Below are positions 32,500-40,656 of a stretch of 64,000 nt of DNA, piece after piece. Origin of the DNA: CAMAVH01 sp036500145. GTDB taxonomy: Bacteria > Pseudomonadota > Alphaproteobacteria > SMXQ01. Location of the stretch: contig DASYCO010000042.1 in NCBI GenBank assembly GCA_036500145.1, positions 1-64,000 on the forward strand, written 5' to 3'. Positions within the stretch are counted from its first letter, which is position 1; each line of letters opens with the position of its first letter. The notes under the pieces were generated by a model that worked only from the letters and a program-made list of their open reading frames with translations, did not search any database and had not been told where the DNA came from. The position numbers and the translations under genes are program-made.

Positions 32500-34020
32500 T
32501 TAACGGCGCTTCGGTTTCGCCCGCTTGACCGCCTGCTTGACTGGCGCGCGTTTGCTTGACGCGCGTTTGGCCGAAGGCTTTGCCGTCGCGCGTTTGGCCG
32601 CCTTGCGCGGCGGCGTCTTGACCGGAGCTTTGCGCTTCGATGCCGTTTTCGTCGCGCTTTTGCGCTTCGCGCGCGGCGCCGGGCTCAGTCCGGCGAGCCA
32701 TTCGGCAATCGGCGTCCAGGTCTGCTGCGCCGCCTGGCGGCCGACGATCATCGCCACATGGCCGCTCGCGACGCGGATCGCCGTCGCCTGCGACATCGCC
32801 TCCGCCAGTGCCGACGACGACGCCGGCGGCACGATGCGGTCATGCTGCGGCAACAAAAGCAGCGCCGGCTTGTTCCAGCGTTCGGGAACGATCGTCTCGC
32901 CCGCCACCTGCCAGAGCCCGCGCGCCGGCGCGTTCCGGCCATACCAGCCGACCAGGCATTCGGCGGCGACCTTGGAGGCCAGCGGCACGCCGTCGTTCAC
33001 CCAGTCCTCCAGGGCGACGAACAGCGCGCCGTTCTCTTTCGCCTTGCCGTCAGCGCTCGCCTGCTGCGCCGCGAAGGCGCGGTACTTGCGCGACACCAGG
33101 AAGGGGTCGAGACTCGCGAACATCGCCTGCAGCAGGTCGACCGGCAGTTCCGGCAGGGCGGCGAAGGCAGCCGACAGCGACGCGGCGGAAGCCTCGTCCA
33201 GCGGCGCCTTGATCGGCCCGTCGGCCTGGAAGTCCCACGGCGTCGCCAGCAGCGCCAGGCCCGCCACCTGCGTACCGCGCAATTGGGCCAGCGCCAAGGC
33301 AAGGTTGCCGCCCATGCAGTAGCCGAGCAGGACGACGGGGCCGCCCGCCGCGGCGACGGCGGCATCGAGCGCATGGCCGAGCCGGCCGGCGATGTAGTCG
33401 GTGAGGTCGAAGGCGCGTTCCGCCTCGCCCGGCGCGTCCCAGTCGACCAGCAGCGGGCGATGGCCGAGCTTGGCGAGATGGCGCAGCAGGCTGGTCTCGG
33501 CGGTCAGGTCCAGCACGTGGGCGCGGTTGACCAGCGACGGGATCACCAAAAGCGTGACGCCGCTTCCACTTTTGCCAAAGCCATAGTCGAGCAGCCGCGT
33601 CGTGCCGTCGCGCCACAGCACGGGCGGTTCGCGCAAGGTCCGGCGATAGAGATGGTCGCGGTAGGCGGCGACGCCGGCGGCGAAATCGAGGAAGCGCCGT
33701 TCGCCGACGCGGTCGATGGCGCCCGCCAGTTCCTCAGCGTCGCTTGGGCCGCGCGGCCGCCTGGCCAGTTCGCGCTGCAGGTCGGCCGCCGCGTCGGCGA
33801 GCGGCGCCGGCCAGGGAAAGGTTCCGGCGGCGATCAGCGGCAGCGCCGCGCGCAGGCTCGTCCAGGCCGCGCCCGCGCTCGCCAGATGCAGCGCCAACGG
33901 ACGCGGTCCCGTCCGCCGGGGCGGCTTCGACGCCGCCGTCGCCTTGGCGCGCGCGGTCCGCTTCGGCTGAACTTTGCGAGGCCGGGCTTTGCGAGGCTGG
34001 GCTTTGGGGCGGCGCGCCAT
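32500..34020 (-). CDS. phaC: PHA synthase-like alpha/beta hydrolase with lysine-rich tails
   Basis: A 506-residue protein. The core has PHA synthase marks: LLVIPSLVNRAHVLDL, LVDWDAPGEAERAFDLTDYI, the nucleophile Cys235 in LGYCMGGNLAL (synthases use Cys where lipases use Ser), Asp393 in PQHDRIVPP and His421 in SGHVAMIVG. It looks nearer to short PhaC subunits than to the ~590-residue class I type. The C terminus (about 450-506) is a 57-residue tail with 25 Lys/Arg plus Ala/Pro, and the N terminus (3-36) is similarly basic. Met 34020 is the chosen start; Met 34080 is possible, and a frameshift with the reading frame from 34264 cannot be excluded for the N-terminal tail. phaA, phaB and phaR surround it. 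Confidence 0.82.
   Translation of the reverse strand: MARRPKAQPRKARPRKVQPKRTARAKATAASKPPRRTGPRPLALHLASAGAAWTSLRAALPLIAAGTFPWPAPLADAAADLQRELARRPRGPSDAEELAGAIDRVGERRFLDFAAGVAAYRDHLYRRTLREPPVLWRDGTTRLLDYGFGKSGSGVTLLVIPSLVNRAHVLDLTAETSLLRHLAKLGHRPLLVDWDAPGEAERAFDLTDYIAGRLGHALDAAVAAAGGPVVLLGYCMGGNLALALAQLRGTQVAGLALLATPWDFQADGPIKAPLDEASAASLSAAFAALPELPVDLLQAMFASLDPFLVSRKYRAFAAQQASADGKAKENGALFVALEDWVNDGVPLASKVAAECLVGWYGRNAPARGLWQVAGETIVPERWNKPALLLLPQHDRIVPPASSSALAEAMSQATAIRVASGHVAMIVGRQAAQQTWTPIAEWLAGLSPAPRAKRKSATKTASKRKAPVKTPPRKAAKRATAKPSAKRASSKRAPVKQAVKRAKPKRR
33972..34016 (-). repeat. 15-bp tandem repeat at the phaC 5' end
   Basis: Units CTTTGCGAGGCCGGG, CTTTGCGAGGCTGGG and a diverged CTTTGGGGCGGCGCG at 33972, 33987 and 34002 encode the basic Lys-Ala-x-Pro-Arg pentads. 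Confidence 0.85.
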
Positions 34021-34264
34021 GGGAAACCGATGCACTCGAGGCGAGGGACGAGAGTAAGGCCGCCTGGCCTGCCAGCCCATGGCCGGCCGCGGCGATCAGC
34101 CAGAGCTTCAGGACGTCGGCGGCGGGCCCCGTCGGCAAGGCGAAGGGACCGTCGGACGCCGTTCCGAGGACGCCCGCCTGGCGTTCCCAAAGCTCGAACA
34201 GAACCTTCGCAATTGCGTCGAATCCGTCCTCATCGCCTTGATTTCCGCCCCGGCTGCCGCTCAT
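34018..34264 (-). CDS. Possible small gene upstream of phaC
   Basis: From Met 34264 a frame with good GC3 encodes about 82 residues (FDAIAKVLFELWERQAGVLG, then a hydrophobic helix DVLKLWLIAAAGHGLAGQA) before it enters phaC in another frame; it stays open to 33734 as Ser/Ala/Gln-rich sequence that is probably an artefact of the overlap, so I give only the non-overlapping part. I do not recognise the sequence. A PHA-granule accessory or PhaE-like partner is conceivable by position only. It could also be the original N terminus of phaC, separated by a frameshift near 34020. No convincing ribosome site. Confidence 0.35.
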
Positions 34265-34486
34265 CGGCCCAGCTTACCAGCCGTCCGGCGCCTTCGCCAG
34301 GGCGATGCCGCGCCGCAGCGAAGGGCTTGCGCAGCGCAGCATTTTCACGCCATATCTTGCAGGTCGCTGACCGGGGAAAGCGTCCTCAAGAGCCGCAAGG
34401 GCCGGTCCGCCAACCGTCGAGACTCCCGCGCGCGCATTCAGCGAGCCCGCCTGTCGCGAGCCCGCCCTATCACGAGGACGAAGCCC
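34265..34486. promoter_or_regulatory. Divergent region before phaR
   Basis: 222 bases between the possible small gene and phaR hold no other gene. This is where PhaR-family repressors usually act on their own promoter and on PHA genes. TTTTCACGCCATATCTTGC around 34343-34361 is the most AT-rich, promoter-like part; no operator can be named. Confidence 0.35.
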
Positions 34487-35092
34487 ATGGCCGAAACGCC
34501 CGGCACGGACAGCCCCGTCATCACCATCAAGAAGTACGCGAACCGCCGCCTCTACAACACGGCGACATCGAGCTACGTCACGCTGGAGCATCTCGCCCAG
34601 ATGGTGAAGGACGGCGTCGACTTCGTCGTGCTCGACGCCAAGACGAACGAAGACCTCACCCGCCAGGTGCTGACGCAGATCATCACCGAGGAAGAGGCCA
34701 AGGGCGAGAACCTGCTGCCCATCAAGTTCCTGCGCCAGATGATCGGCTTCTACGGCCACGGCATGCAGGGCCTGGTGCCGCGCTACCTCGACCTCAGCAT
34801 GGATTCCTTCTCGCGCAACCAGCAGCAGATCCGCCAGTACATGGAGGAGACCTTCACCGGCCTCTTCCCGTTCGGCGACAAGATCAGCGAGATGGGCAAG
34901 CGCAACATGTCGATGTTCGAAGACGCCATGAAGATGTTCTCGCCCTTCCCCGGCGCCGCGAAGCCGGGCGCCGCGGAGAGCGAGGCGGGCGACAAGAGCG
35001 AGACGGCGGAGATCCGCGACCTCAAGGCCAAGCTCGACATGCTGCAGGGCCAGCTCGACCAGCTGCTGCGCGACAGCAAAGCCAAGAAATAG
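34487..35092 (+). CDS. phaR: Polyhydroxyalkanoate synthesis regulator PhaR
   Basis: A 201-residue repressor that binds DNA and PHB and links phasin expression to granule formation. The N-terminal PHB/PHA accumulation DNA-binding domain is plain (ITIKKYANRRLYNTATSSYVTLEHLAQMVKDG and VVLDAKTNEDLTRQVLTQIITEEE), followed by the central domain (FLRQMIGFYGHGMQGLVPRYLDLSMDSF) and a C-terminal coiled coil (AEIRDLKAKLDMLQGQLDQLL). Met 34487 precedes the domain directly. Convergent with the MHYT kinase, 4 bases apart. Confidence 0.95.
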   Translation: MAETPGTDSPVITIKKYANRRLYNTATSSYVTLEHLAQMVKDGVDFVVLDAKTNEDLTRQVLTQIITEEEAKGENLLPIKFLRQMIGFYGHGMQGLVPRYLDLSMDSFSRNQQQIRQYMEETFTGLFPFGDKISEMGKRNMSMFEDAMKMFSPFPGAAKPGAAESEAGDKSETAEIRDLKAKLDMLQGQLDQLLRDSKAKK

Positions 35093-35096
35093 CCGG

Positions 35097-37085
35097 TCAG
35101 GCGCTGGCGCGCGCGTCGTCGTCCAGCTCGAAGCTGTCTTCCGGGGCGACGGTGGCGTGCAGGCGCGACGCCGGGAAGCGCAGCGTCACCGTGGTGCCGA
35201 CGCCCGAGGCGCTCTCGATCTCCAGCGCGCCGCCATGCAGCTCCATCAGATGCTTCGTCAGCGGCAGGCCGAGGCCGGTGCCGTCGTATTTCCGGCTCAG
35301 GCTGCTGTCGATCTGGCGGAACGGCTCGAGGGAGGTCGCGACCTCCTCCGGGCTCATGCCGATGCCGCTGTCCTGAATGACGAACAGCAGGTCGCCCTTC
35401 GCGCCGCCGCGGTCGATCACCCCGGTGAGGACGACGCGCCCGCCGGGATGGCTGAACTTGAAGGCGTTGGTGAGGATGTTGATCAGCACCTGCCGCACGC
35501 GGCGCTTGTCGCCGTAGAGGTAGGGCAGGTCGCCCGACACCGAGGCCACGATCGCCACGTTGGCCGCTTCGGCTTGCGTGCCGACCATGCGCAGGCAGTC
35601 GGCGGCCACGTCGGCGGGGCGGATGTAGTCCTCCAGCAGCGTCATGCGGCCGCTCTCGGCCTTCGACAGGTCGAGGATGTCGTTGATCAGGCTCAGCAGG
35701 TGCTTGCCGCTTTCGTGGATGTGCTTGGCGTAGTCGATCGCGCGCGGCCCGGCGTCGGCGCCGAGGATGCCCGAGCTGATCACTTCCGAAAAGCCGATGA
35801 TGGCGTTGAGCGGCGTGCGCAGCTCATGGCTCATCGCCGCGAGGAACTCCGACTTCGAGCGGTTGGCGTCGTCCGCCAGGTCCTTGGCGGCGAGCAGGCT
35901 GTCGAGGCTGCGCTTGCGCTCGGTGATGTCGCGCAGGTTGGCGACGATGCCGCCGATGCCTGCGTCGTCGCGCAGGTAGCAGCAGATGATCTCGAAGGAA
36001 CGCCACTGGCCGTCGGCGTGGCGCAGGCGGATTTCGGACGTCATGTTGACGCCCTGCGCTTCCTGGACCCGCCCGAGGAAGGCGTAGAACGGCCCGAGCT
36101 CGGCCGGCGACAGGAACTCGTCGAGGCGGCGGCCGACCAGGCCGTTCGGCGCGAAGCCGAGGATGCGCTTGGCCGATTCGCTGCAGTAGGTGAACTGGCT
36201 GCGCTCGTCGAGGATGGCGATGACGTCGGAGCTGTTGCGGATCAGCGAGCGGTAGCGCCGCGCGTTGAACTCGAGCCGGCGCGCGGCGCGGGCGCGGTTG
36301 GCCGACAGGCGGCGATCGGCGATGGCCGAGACGAGGCCGAGCAGCAGCAGGAAGAAGGCGGTGCCGGCGACGACGATGGCGAGCAGCGCCGGCGTCAGGT
36401 CCATGGCGCCATGCGGCCTGTCGGGCGCCGCGCTGTAGCGGGCTGCGGCCATGCCGGTGAAATGCATCCCGCTGATCGCCGACGCCATGATGGCCGCGCT
36501 GAGCAGGCGGTGCCACTGAGTCTGCTCGTGGAGCGCGAACCACAGGGCGAGGGTCGCCGCGATGACGGCGATGACGATGGAGGCGACGAGCAGCACCATG
36601 TCGTAGTGGATCGTGGCGGCCATGCGCATCGCCGACATGCCGACGTAGTGCATGGCGGCGATGCCGAGCCCCATGCAGAGGCCGGCAGGCAGCAGGCGAC
36701 GCCATGCGAACGGGCCGCCGCCGGCGATGAGAAGCCCGACGCCCGCCATGCCGATGGCGACGGCCAGGGACGCGGCGGTGAGCGGGACGTCGTAGCCGAG
36801 CGGCGTGTCGATGCGGAACGACAGCATGGCGACGAAATGCATCGCCCAGATGCCGCCGCCCATGGTGAAGGCGTCCAGCGCCAGCCACCAGGCGCGCGCG
36901 CGGCCGTTGGCGGCGGCGCGCAGGCGGCCGGCGACGTCGAGCGCCACGAAGGAGGCGAACATGGCGATCGCCACCGACAGGGCGACGAGCGCCCAGTCGT
37001 AGCTACCGGTCAGGTGCGCGTGGGCGAACGGGTGAATGGCGGTCCTCCTGATCGTGGAGTGCCGATCGACCTGAGCGGATTGCAC
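35097..37085 (-). CDS. MHYT-PAS sensor histidine kinase
   Basis: A 662-residue membrane sensor. The N-terminal ~260 residues form a seven-helix MHYT domain with repeats of the metal-binding signature (MHFVAM, MHYVGM, MHFTGM), proposed to sense oxygen, CO or NO through copper. A PAS domain with PAC motif (YRSLIRNSSDVIAILDE … IGGIVANLRDITERKR), a HisKA domain with His420 in MSHELRTPLNAIIGFSE, and an HATPase domain (NILTNAFKFSHPGG, DSGIGMSPEEV, GTGLGLPLTKHLMELHGG) follow. No receiver domain and no partner regulator gene adjoin it. A perfect CtrA-type site lies 43 bases before the start codon. Confidence 0.92.
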   Translation of the reverse strand: MQSAQVDRHSTIRRTAIHPFAHAHLTGSYDWALVALSVAIAMFASFVALDVAGRLRAAANGRARAWWLALDAFTMGGGIWAMHFVAMLSFRIDTPLGYDVPLTAASLAVAIGMAGVGLLIAGGGPFAWRRLLPAGLCMGLGIAAMHYVGMSAMRMAATIHYDMVLLVASIVIAVIAATLALWFALHEQTQWHRLLSAAIMASAISGMHFTGMAAARYSAAPDRPHGAMDLTPALLAIVVAGTAFFLLLLGLVSAIADRRLSANRARAARRLEFNARRYRSLIRNSSDVIAILDERSQFTYCSESAKRILGFAPNGLVGRRLDEFLSPAELGPFYAFLGRVQEAQGVNMTSEIRLRHADGQWRSFEIICCYLRDDAGIGGIVANLRDITERKRSLDSLLAAKDLADDANRSKSEFLAAMSHELRTPLNAIIGFSEVISSGILGADAGPRAIDYAKHIHESGKHLLSLINDILDLSKAESGRMTLLEDYIRPADVAADCLRMVGTQAEAANVAIVASVSGDLPYLYGDKRRVRQVLINILTNAFKFSHPGGRVVLTGVIDRGGAKGDLLFVIQDSGIGMSPEEVATSLEPFRQIDSSLSRKYDGTGLGLPLTKHLMELHGGALEIESASGVGTTVTLRFPASRLHATVAPEDSFELDDDARASA

Positions 37086-37127
37086 CGACGGGACGTCACG
37101 GCCTGCATGCAGGGTGATGCAGGCTCG

Positions 37128-37143
37128 TTAACGACCGCTTAAC
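37128..37143. promoter_or_regulatory. Perfect CtrA-type binding site
   Basis: TTAACGACCGCTTAAC matches TTAA-N7-TTAAC exactly, 43 bases upstream of the MHYT kinase start codon, beside an AT-rich stretch (37169-37189) that could hold its promoter. CtrA is the master cell-cycle and motility regulator of alphaproteobacteria. Confidence 0.6.
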
Positions 37144-37193
37144 GCCGATGTCGCCTTAAGTCGCGCGATATCAATAACTTATATAAGAATGCG

Positions 37194-38618
37194 TCACGCG
37201 ACGGCGCGAATCGCCTCGCCGACGATGCCGAACAGTTCCTCGATCTGCGCCTGGCTGATGATGAGCGGCGGCGACAGGGCGATGATGTCGCCGGTGACGC
37301 GGACCAGCAGGCCGCGCTTCTGGCATTCGAGGAACACCTCGTAGGCGCGCGCGCCCGGCGCGCCGGGACGCGGCGCCAGCTCGATGCCGGCGACGAGGCC
37401 GATGTTGCGGATGTCGATCACGTTGGGCAGGCCCTTGAGGGCGTGCGCCGCCTCTTCCCACGGCGCCGACAGGTCGGCCGCGCGCTGGAACAGGTTCTCG
37501 CGCTCGTAGAGGTCGAGGGTGGCGAGCGCTGCGGCGCAGGCCAGCGGATGGCCCGAGTAGGTGTAGCCGTGGAACAGCTCGATGACGCCTTCCGGGCCGT
37601 TCATGAAGGCCTCGTAGATGCCCTTGCGCACCATCACCGCGCCCATCGGCACGGCGCCGTTGGTGATGCCCTTGGCGGTGCTCATGATGTCGGGCAGCAC
37701 CCCGAAATAGTCGGCGGCGAACGGCGCGCCGAGGCGGCCGAAGCCGGTGATGACCTCGTCGAAGATCAGCAGGATGCCGTACTTGTCGCAGATCGCGCGC
37801 AGCTTCTCGAGATAGCCCTGCGGCGGCACCAGCACGCCGGTCGAGCCCGCCATCGGCTCGACGATCACCGCGGCGATGGTCGAGGGATCGTGCAGCGCCA
37901 CGAGGCTTTCCAGGCTGTCGGCGAGATGCGCGCCCCACGCCGGCTGGCCGCGCGAGAAGGCGTTGTGCTCGAGGTTGTGCGTGTGCGGCAGATGGTCGAC
38001 GCCAGTGAGCGTCGGGCCGAACTGCTTGCGGTTGCTGACGATGCCGCCGACCGAGATGCCGCCGAAGTTGACGCCATGGTAGCCGCGCTCGCGGCCGATC
38101 AGGCGCGTGCGCCCCGCTTCGCCGCGCACCTTGTGGTAGGCGAGCGCGATCTTCAGCGCCGTCTCGACCGATTCGGAGCCGGAGTTCGTGTAGAACACGT
38201 GGTCGAGGTCGCCGGGGGCCAGGCTGGCCAGGCGGCTGGCCAGCTCGAAGGCCTTGGGGTGGCTCATCTGGAACGCGGTGGCGTAGTCCATCTCGCGCGC
38301 CTGGGCCGCGATGGCGTCGGCGATCTCGTCGCGGCAATGGCCGGCGTTGACGCACCAGAGGCCGGCGCTGCCGTCGAGCAGCCTGCGGCCGTCGGTCATC
38401 TCATAATGCATGTCCTTGGCGCGCGCGATCAGGCGCGGGGCGGCCTTGAACTGGCGGTTCGGCGTGAAAGGGACCCAGTAGGCCTCCAGATCGTTACGTA
38501 CGGGAGCGCTTTGGCTCGGCTGGCGCTGCGCCTGGGCGGCCATGCGGCGCGTGGCGTCCTTCCGGGGCTGGTTCCGCTTCTTGGACGCAGGTGACGCATG
38601 GATTTTGCCGCCGGACAT
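37194..38618 (-). CDS. Class III aminotransferase (omega-amino acid:pyruvate type)
   Basis: A 474-residue fold-type I PLP enzyme. It has YWVPFTPNRQFKAAPRLI, GRRLLDGSAGLWCVNAGH, SGSESVETALKIALAY, the Asp in LLIFDEVITGFGR, the PLP Lys in STAKGITNGAVPMGAV, and HGYTYSGHPLACAAAL. These are typical of beta-alanine:pyruvate and related transaminases; exact substrate uncertain. Met 38618 gives a basic leader (KKRNQPRKDATRR); Met 38543 (MAAQAQRQ) would give the more usual length of ~449 and may be correct. Confidence 0.9.
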   Translation of the reverse strand: MSGGKIHASPASKKRNQPRKDATRRMAAQAQRQPSQSAPVRNDLEAYWVPFTPNRQFKAAPRLIARAKDMHYEMTDGRRLLDGSAGLWCVNAGHCRDEIADAIAAQAREMDYATAFQMSHPKAFELASRLASLAPGDLDHVFYTNSGSESVETALKIALAYHKVRGEAGRTRLIGRERGYHGVNFGGISVGGIVSNRKQFGPTLTGVDHLPHTHNLEHNAFSRGQPAWGAHLADSLESLVALHDPSTIAAVIVEPMAGSTGVLVPPQGYLEKLRAICDKYGILLIFDEVITGFGRLGAPFAADYFGVLPDIMSTAKGITNGAVPMGAVMVRKGIYEAFMNGPEGVIELFHGYTYSGHPLACAAALATLDLYERENLFQRAADLSAPWEEAAHALKGLPNVIDIRNIGLVAGIELAPRPGAPGARAYEVFLECQKRGLLVRVTGDIIALSPPLIISQAQIEELFGIVGEAIRAVA

Positions 38619-38923
38619 GGCTCCGCTACTCCTCTGGCTTGGTCTGAAGGCGATTTATTCGCGGAAAAGACTACACCCCGGCCGCCCGAGCCGCACCCGG
38701 CCACTGCGAAACGGCCGCTGCACCCTGCAAAACGTCGCCGACAGCCTTGGGGAATCAGCGGAATCGGACACGGATTGGTTAATTTGGCGGACCGGCATAT
38801 GCCCTTTAAGGTATTGTATCTATTATATAATTCATGTTGACGGCTTTCCGGGAATCCATCACAAGTCACAAAGAATATAAAATTTTAGCTAAAAGCTAAC
38901 CTCTAAGTGAGAACGCTCCTGCC
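38619..38923. promoter_or_regulatory. AT-rich divergent region
   Basis: 305 bases between the transaminase and the small gene at 38924. No gene seen. From 38810 to 38910 it is strongly AT-rich, with a TATAAT at 38826-38831 and the near-palindrome TTTAGCTAAAAGCTAA around 38883-38898. It probably carries the promoters of both genes. Confidence 0.4.
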
Positions 38924-39310
38924 GTGCACATCTCGTCCACGTCCATAGCCCCTTACGGGACCCTGCCGAGCCTGGTGGCGACACCGGTCGAGGGGGACGT
39001 GCGCGCCGTCACGGGTGCCCAGGCCGTCCTGCCGCCCCAGCGCGACGGCGGCCAAGCGGCGCAGTGGAGCGATGCCACCTGGACCTCCGAAAATTCGGCC
39101 AGGGCGGCGCGCGCCTACCAGCGCGCCGGCCGCGCCGGGGCTGGAGCCCCGGAACACGGGCCGTTCACCGCCCAGCGCTTCGCCCAGGAAGGGGCTGCGG
39201 ACGGCCCGATGGCGTCCCTGCACCAGCAGGGCGTCGCCACCTATCGCGCGACGCGCGACGCCGGCACGCAATTCGCGCGCGGCGACATGGGCATCGACCT
39301 CCACGCCTGA
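38924..39310 (+). CDS. Hypothetical small protein
   Basis: A 128-residue frame from a GTG start; no domain recognised. It begins HISSTSIAPYG, is Ala/Gln/Gly-rich and polar with no transmembrane segment or signal peptide, and ends ARGDMGIDLHA. Short cytosolic proteins of this general kind occur in Rhodospirillales without known function. The AT-rich region in front suggests a promoter of its own. The ribosome site is weak, so the start, and to a lesser degree the gene, is uncertain. Confidence 0.5.
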   Translation: MHISSTSIAPYGTLPSLVATPVEGDVRAVTGAQAVLPPQRDGGQAAQWSDATWTSENSARAARAYQRAGRAGAGAPEHGPFTAQRFAQEGAADGPMASLHQQGVATYRATRDAGTQFARGDMGIDLHA

Positions 39311-39412
39311 GGCGCGGACGCGGGCCGGCCGGCCCTTTCGGCGCGGCCGCATCGCCTTGCAAAAACCCTTTCGGCCAGTATGTTAAGCGAAACGTGAACC
39401 CGGCGCCGACGC

Positions 39413-40654
39413 ATGTTCCATGCGCGGACGAAGCCACATTCGCAGGCTACGATGGACGCCGATGCGCGTACAAACTCCCCCGTGAAAGTCCTCCACGTCA
39501 TCACCGGCCTATTCACCGGCGGCGCCGAGATGATGCTCACCAAGCTTCTGGCGGGGCTCCCCGGCGACCAGGCCAGCCACGTTGTCGTTTCCTTGACCGG
39601 CAGCGGCCCGCTGGCCGACCGCATCACGGCAGGCGGCGTGCCGGTGGTCGTGCTCGGCATGGACAAGCCCGGCCTCGCCAAATGGCCCGCCGTGATCAGC
39701 GGCTTTTTTCGGCTCGTGCGGCTGATCCGCTACGAAAAGCCCGACGTGGTGCAGGCCTGGATGTATCACGCCAACCTGGCCGCCAGCCTCGCCACGCTTT
39801 TGGCCTTTCCGTTCGGCCACAAGCCGCCCGTGCTCTGGGGCATCCGCCAGAGCGACCTCGATCCGCAGAAGAGCAAGCGCGCGACGATCCGCATCGCCAA
39901 GCTGGGCGGCTATACGTCGCGCTGGCTGAGCGACAAGATTCTCTGCTGTTCCGACGTCGCGCGCAGCGTGCATGAGGAGATCGGCTACGACGCGTCGCGC
40001 ATGGTCGTGATCCCCAACGGCTTCGACCTCGACGAATTCAAGCCCGACGCCGAAGCGCGCGCGCGCCTGCGCCGCGAGATCGCCGTGCCCGACGACGCGC
40101 CCCTGATCGGCCTCGTCGGCCGCTTCGACGTCCAGAAGGATCACCGCAGTTTCTTAGCCGCCGCCGGCCAAGTGCGCCGCGCGCGGCACAACGCCCATTT
40201 CCTGCTGTGCGGCAGCGGCATCGAACCGTCGAACCCCGAGCTCGCCGGCTGGATCGACGATTTCGACCTCGGCACGAGCTGCCGCCTGCTCGGCGTGCGC
40301 AAAGACATGCCGCACATCATGGCGTCGCTCGACCTGACCGTGTCCTCCTCGGCCTTCGGCGAAGGGTTCCCCAACGTTCTCGGCGAGGCCATGGCGGCGG
40401 GCGTTCCCTGCGTGACGACCGACGTCGGCGATTCGCGCGCCATCGTCGGCGACACCGGCCGCACCGTGCAGGCGCGCGACCCCGATGCCCTGGCCCAAGC
40501 GGTGATCGGCATGCTGGACCTGCCGGAAAACGAACGCCTGGCGCGAGGCGCGGCGGCGCGCCGCCGCATCGCCGACAATTACGAACTGTGCAACGTTGCG
40601 CAGCGTTATCTTGCTCTGTACCGCGATATGCTGACCCTGAAAATCTGGGCCTGA
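39413..40654 (+). CDS. Family 4-type (GT-B) glycosyltransferase
   Basis: A 413-residue GT-B enzyme. The N-terminal acceptor domain opens with KVLHVITGLFTGGAEMMLTKLLAGL (the loop GGAEMM is typical of polysaccharide glycosyltransferases); the C-terminal donor domain has VIPNGFDLDEFKPD, IGLVGRFDVQKDHRSFLAAA and the EX7E-like SSAFGEGFPNVLGEAMAAGVPCVTTDVGD. It would transfer an activated sugar to a growing glycan at the cytoplasmic face. Met 39413 or 39452 (MDADARTN) may be the start. First gene of a four-gene set with asnB, a methyltransferase and a second glycosyltransferase. Confidence 0.9.
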   Translation: MFHARTKPHSQATMDADARTNSPVKVLHVITGLFTGGAEMMLTKLLAGLPGDQASHVVVSLTGSGPLADRITAGGVPVVVLGMDKPGLAKWPAVISGFFRLVRLIRYEKPDVVQAWMYHANLAASLATLLAFPFGHKPPVLWGIRQSDLDPQKSKRATIRIAKLGGYTSRWLSDKILCCSDVARSVHEEIGYDASRMVVIPNGFDLDEFKPDAEARARLRREIAVPDDAPLIGLVGRFDVQKDHRSFLAAAGQVRRARHNAHFLLCGSGIEPSNPELAGWIDDFDLGTSCRLLGVRKDMPHIMASLDLTVSSSAFGEGFPNVLGEAMAAGVPCVTTDVGDSRAIVGDTGRTVQARDPDALAQAVIGMLDLPENERLARGAAARRRIADNYELCNVAQRYLALYRDMLTLKIWA

Positions 40655-40656
40655 CC

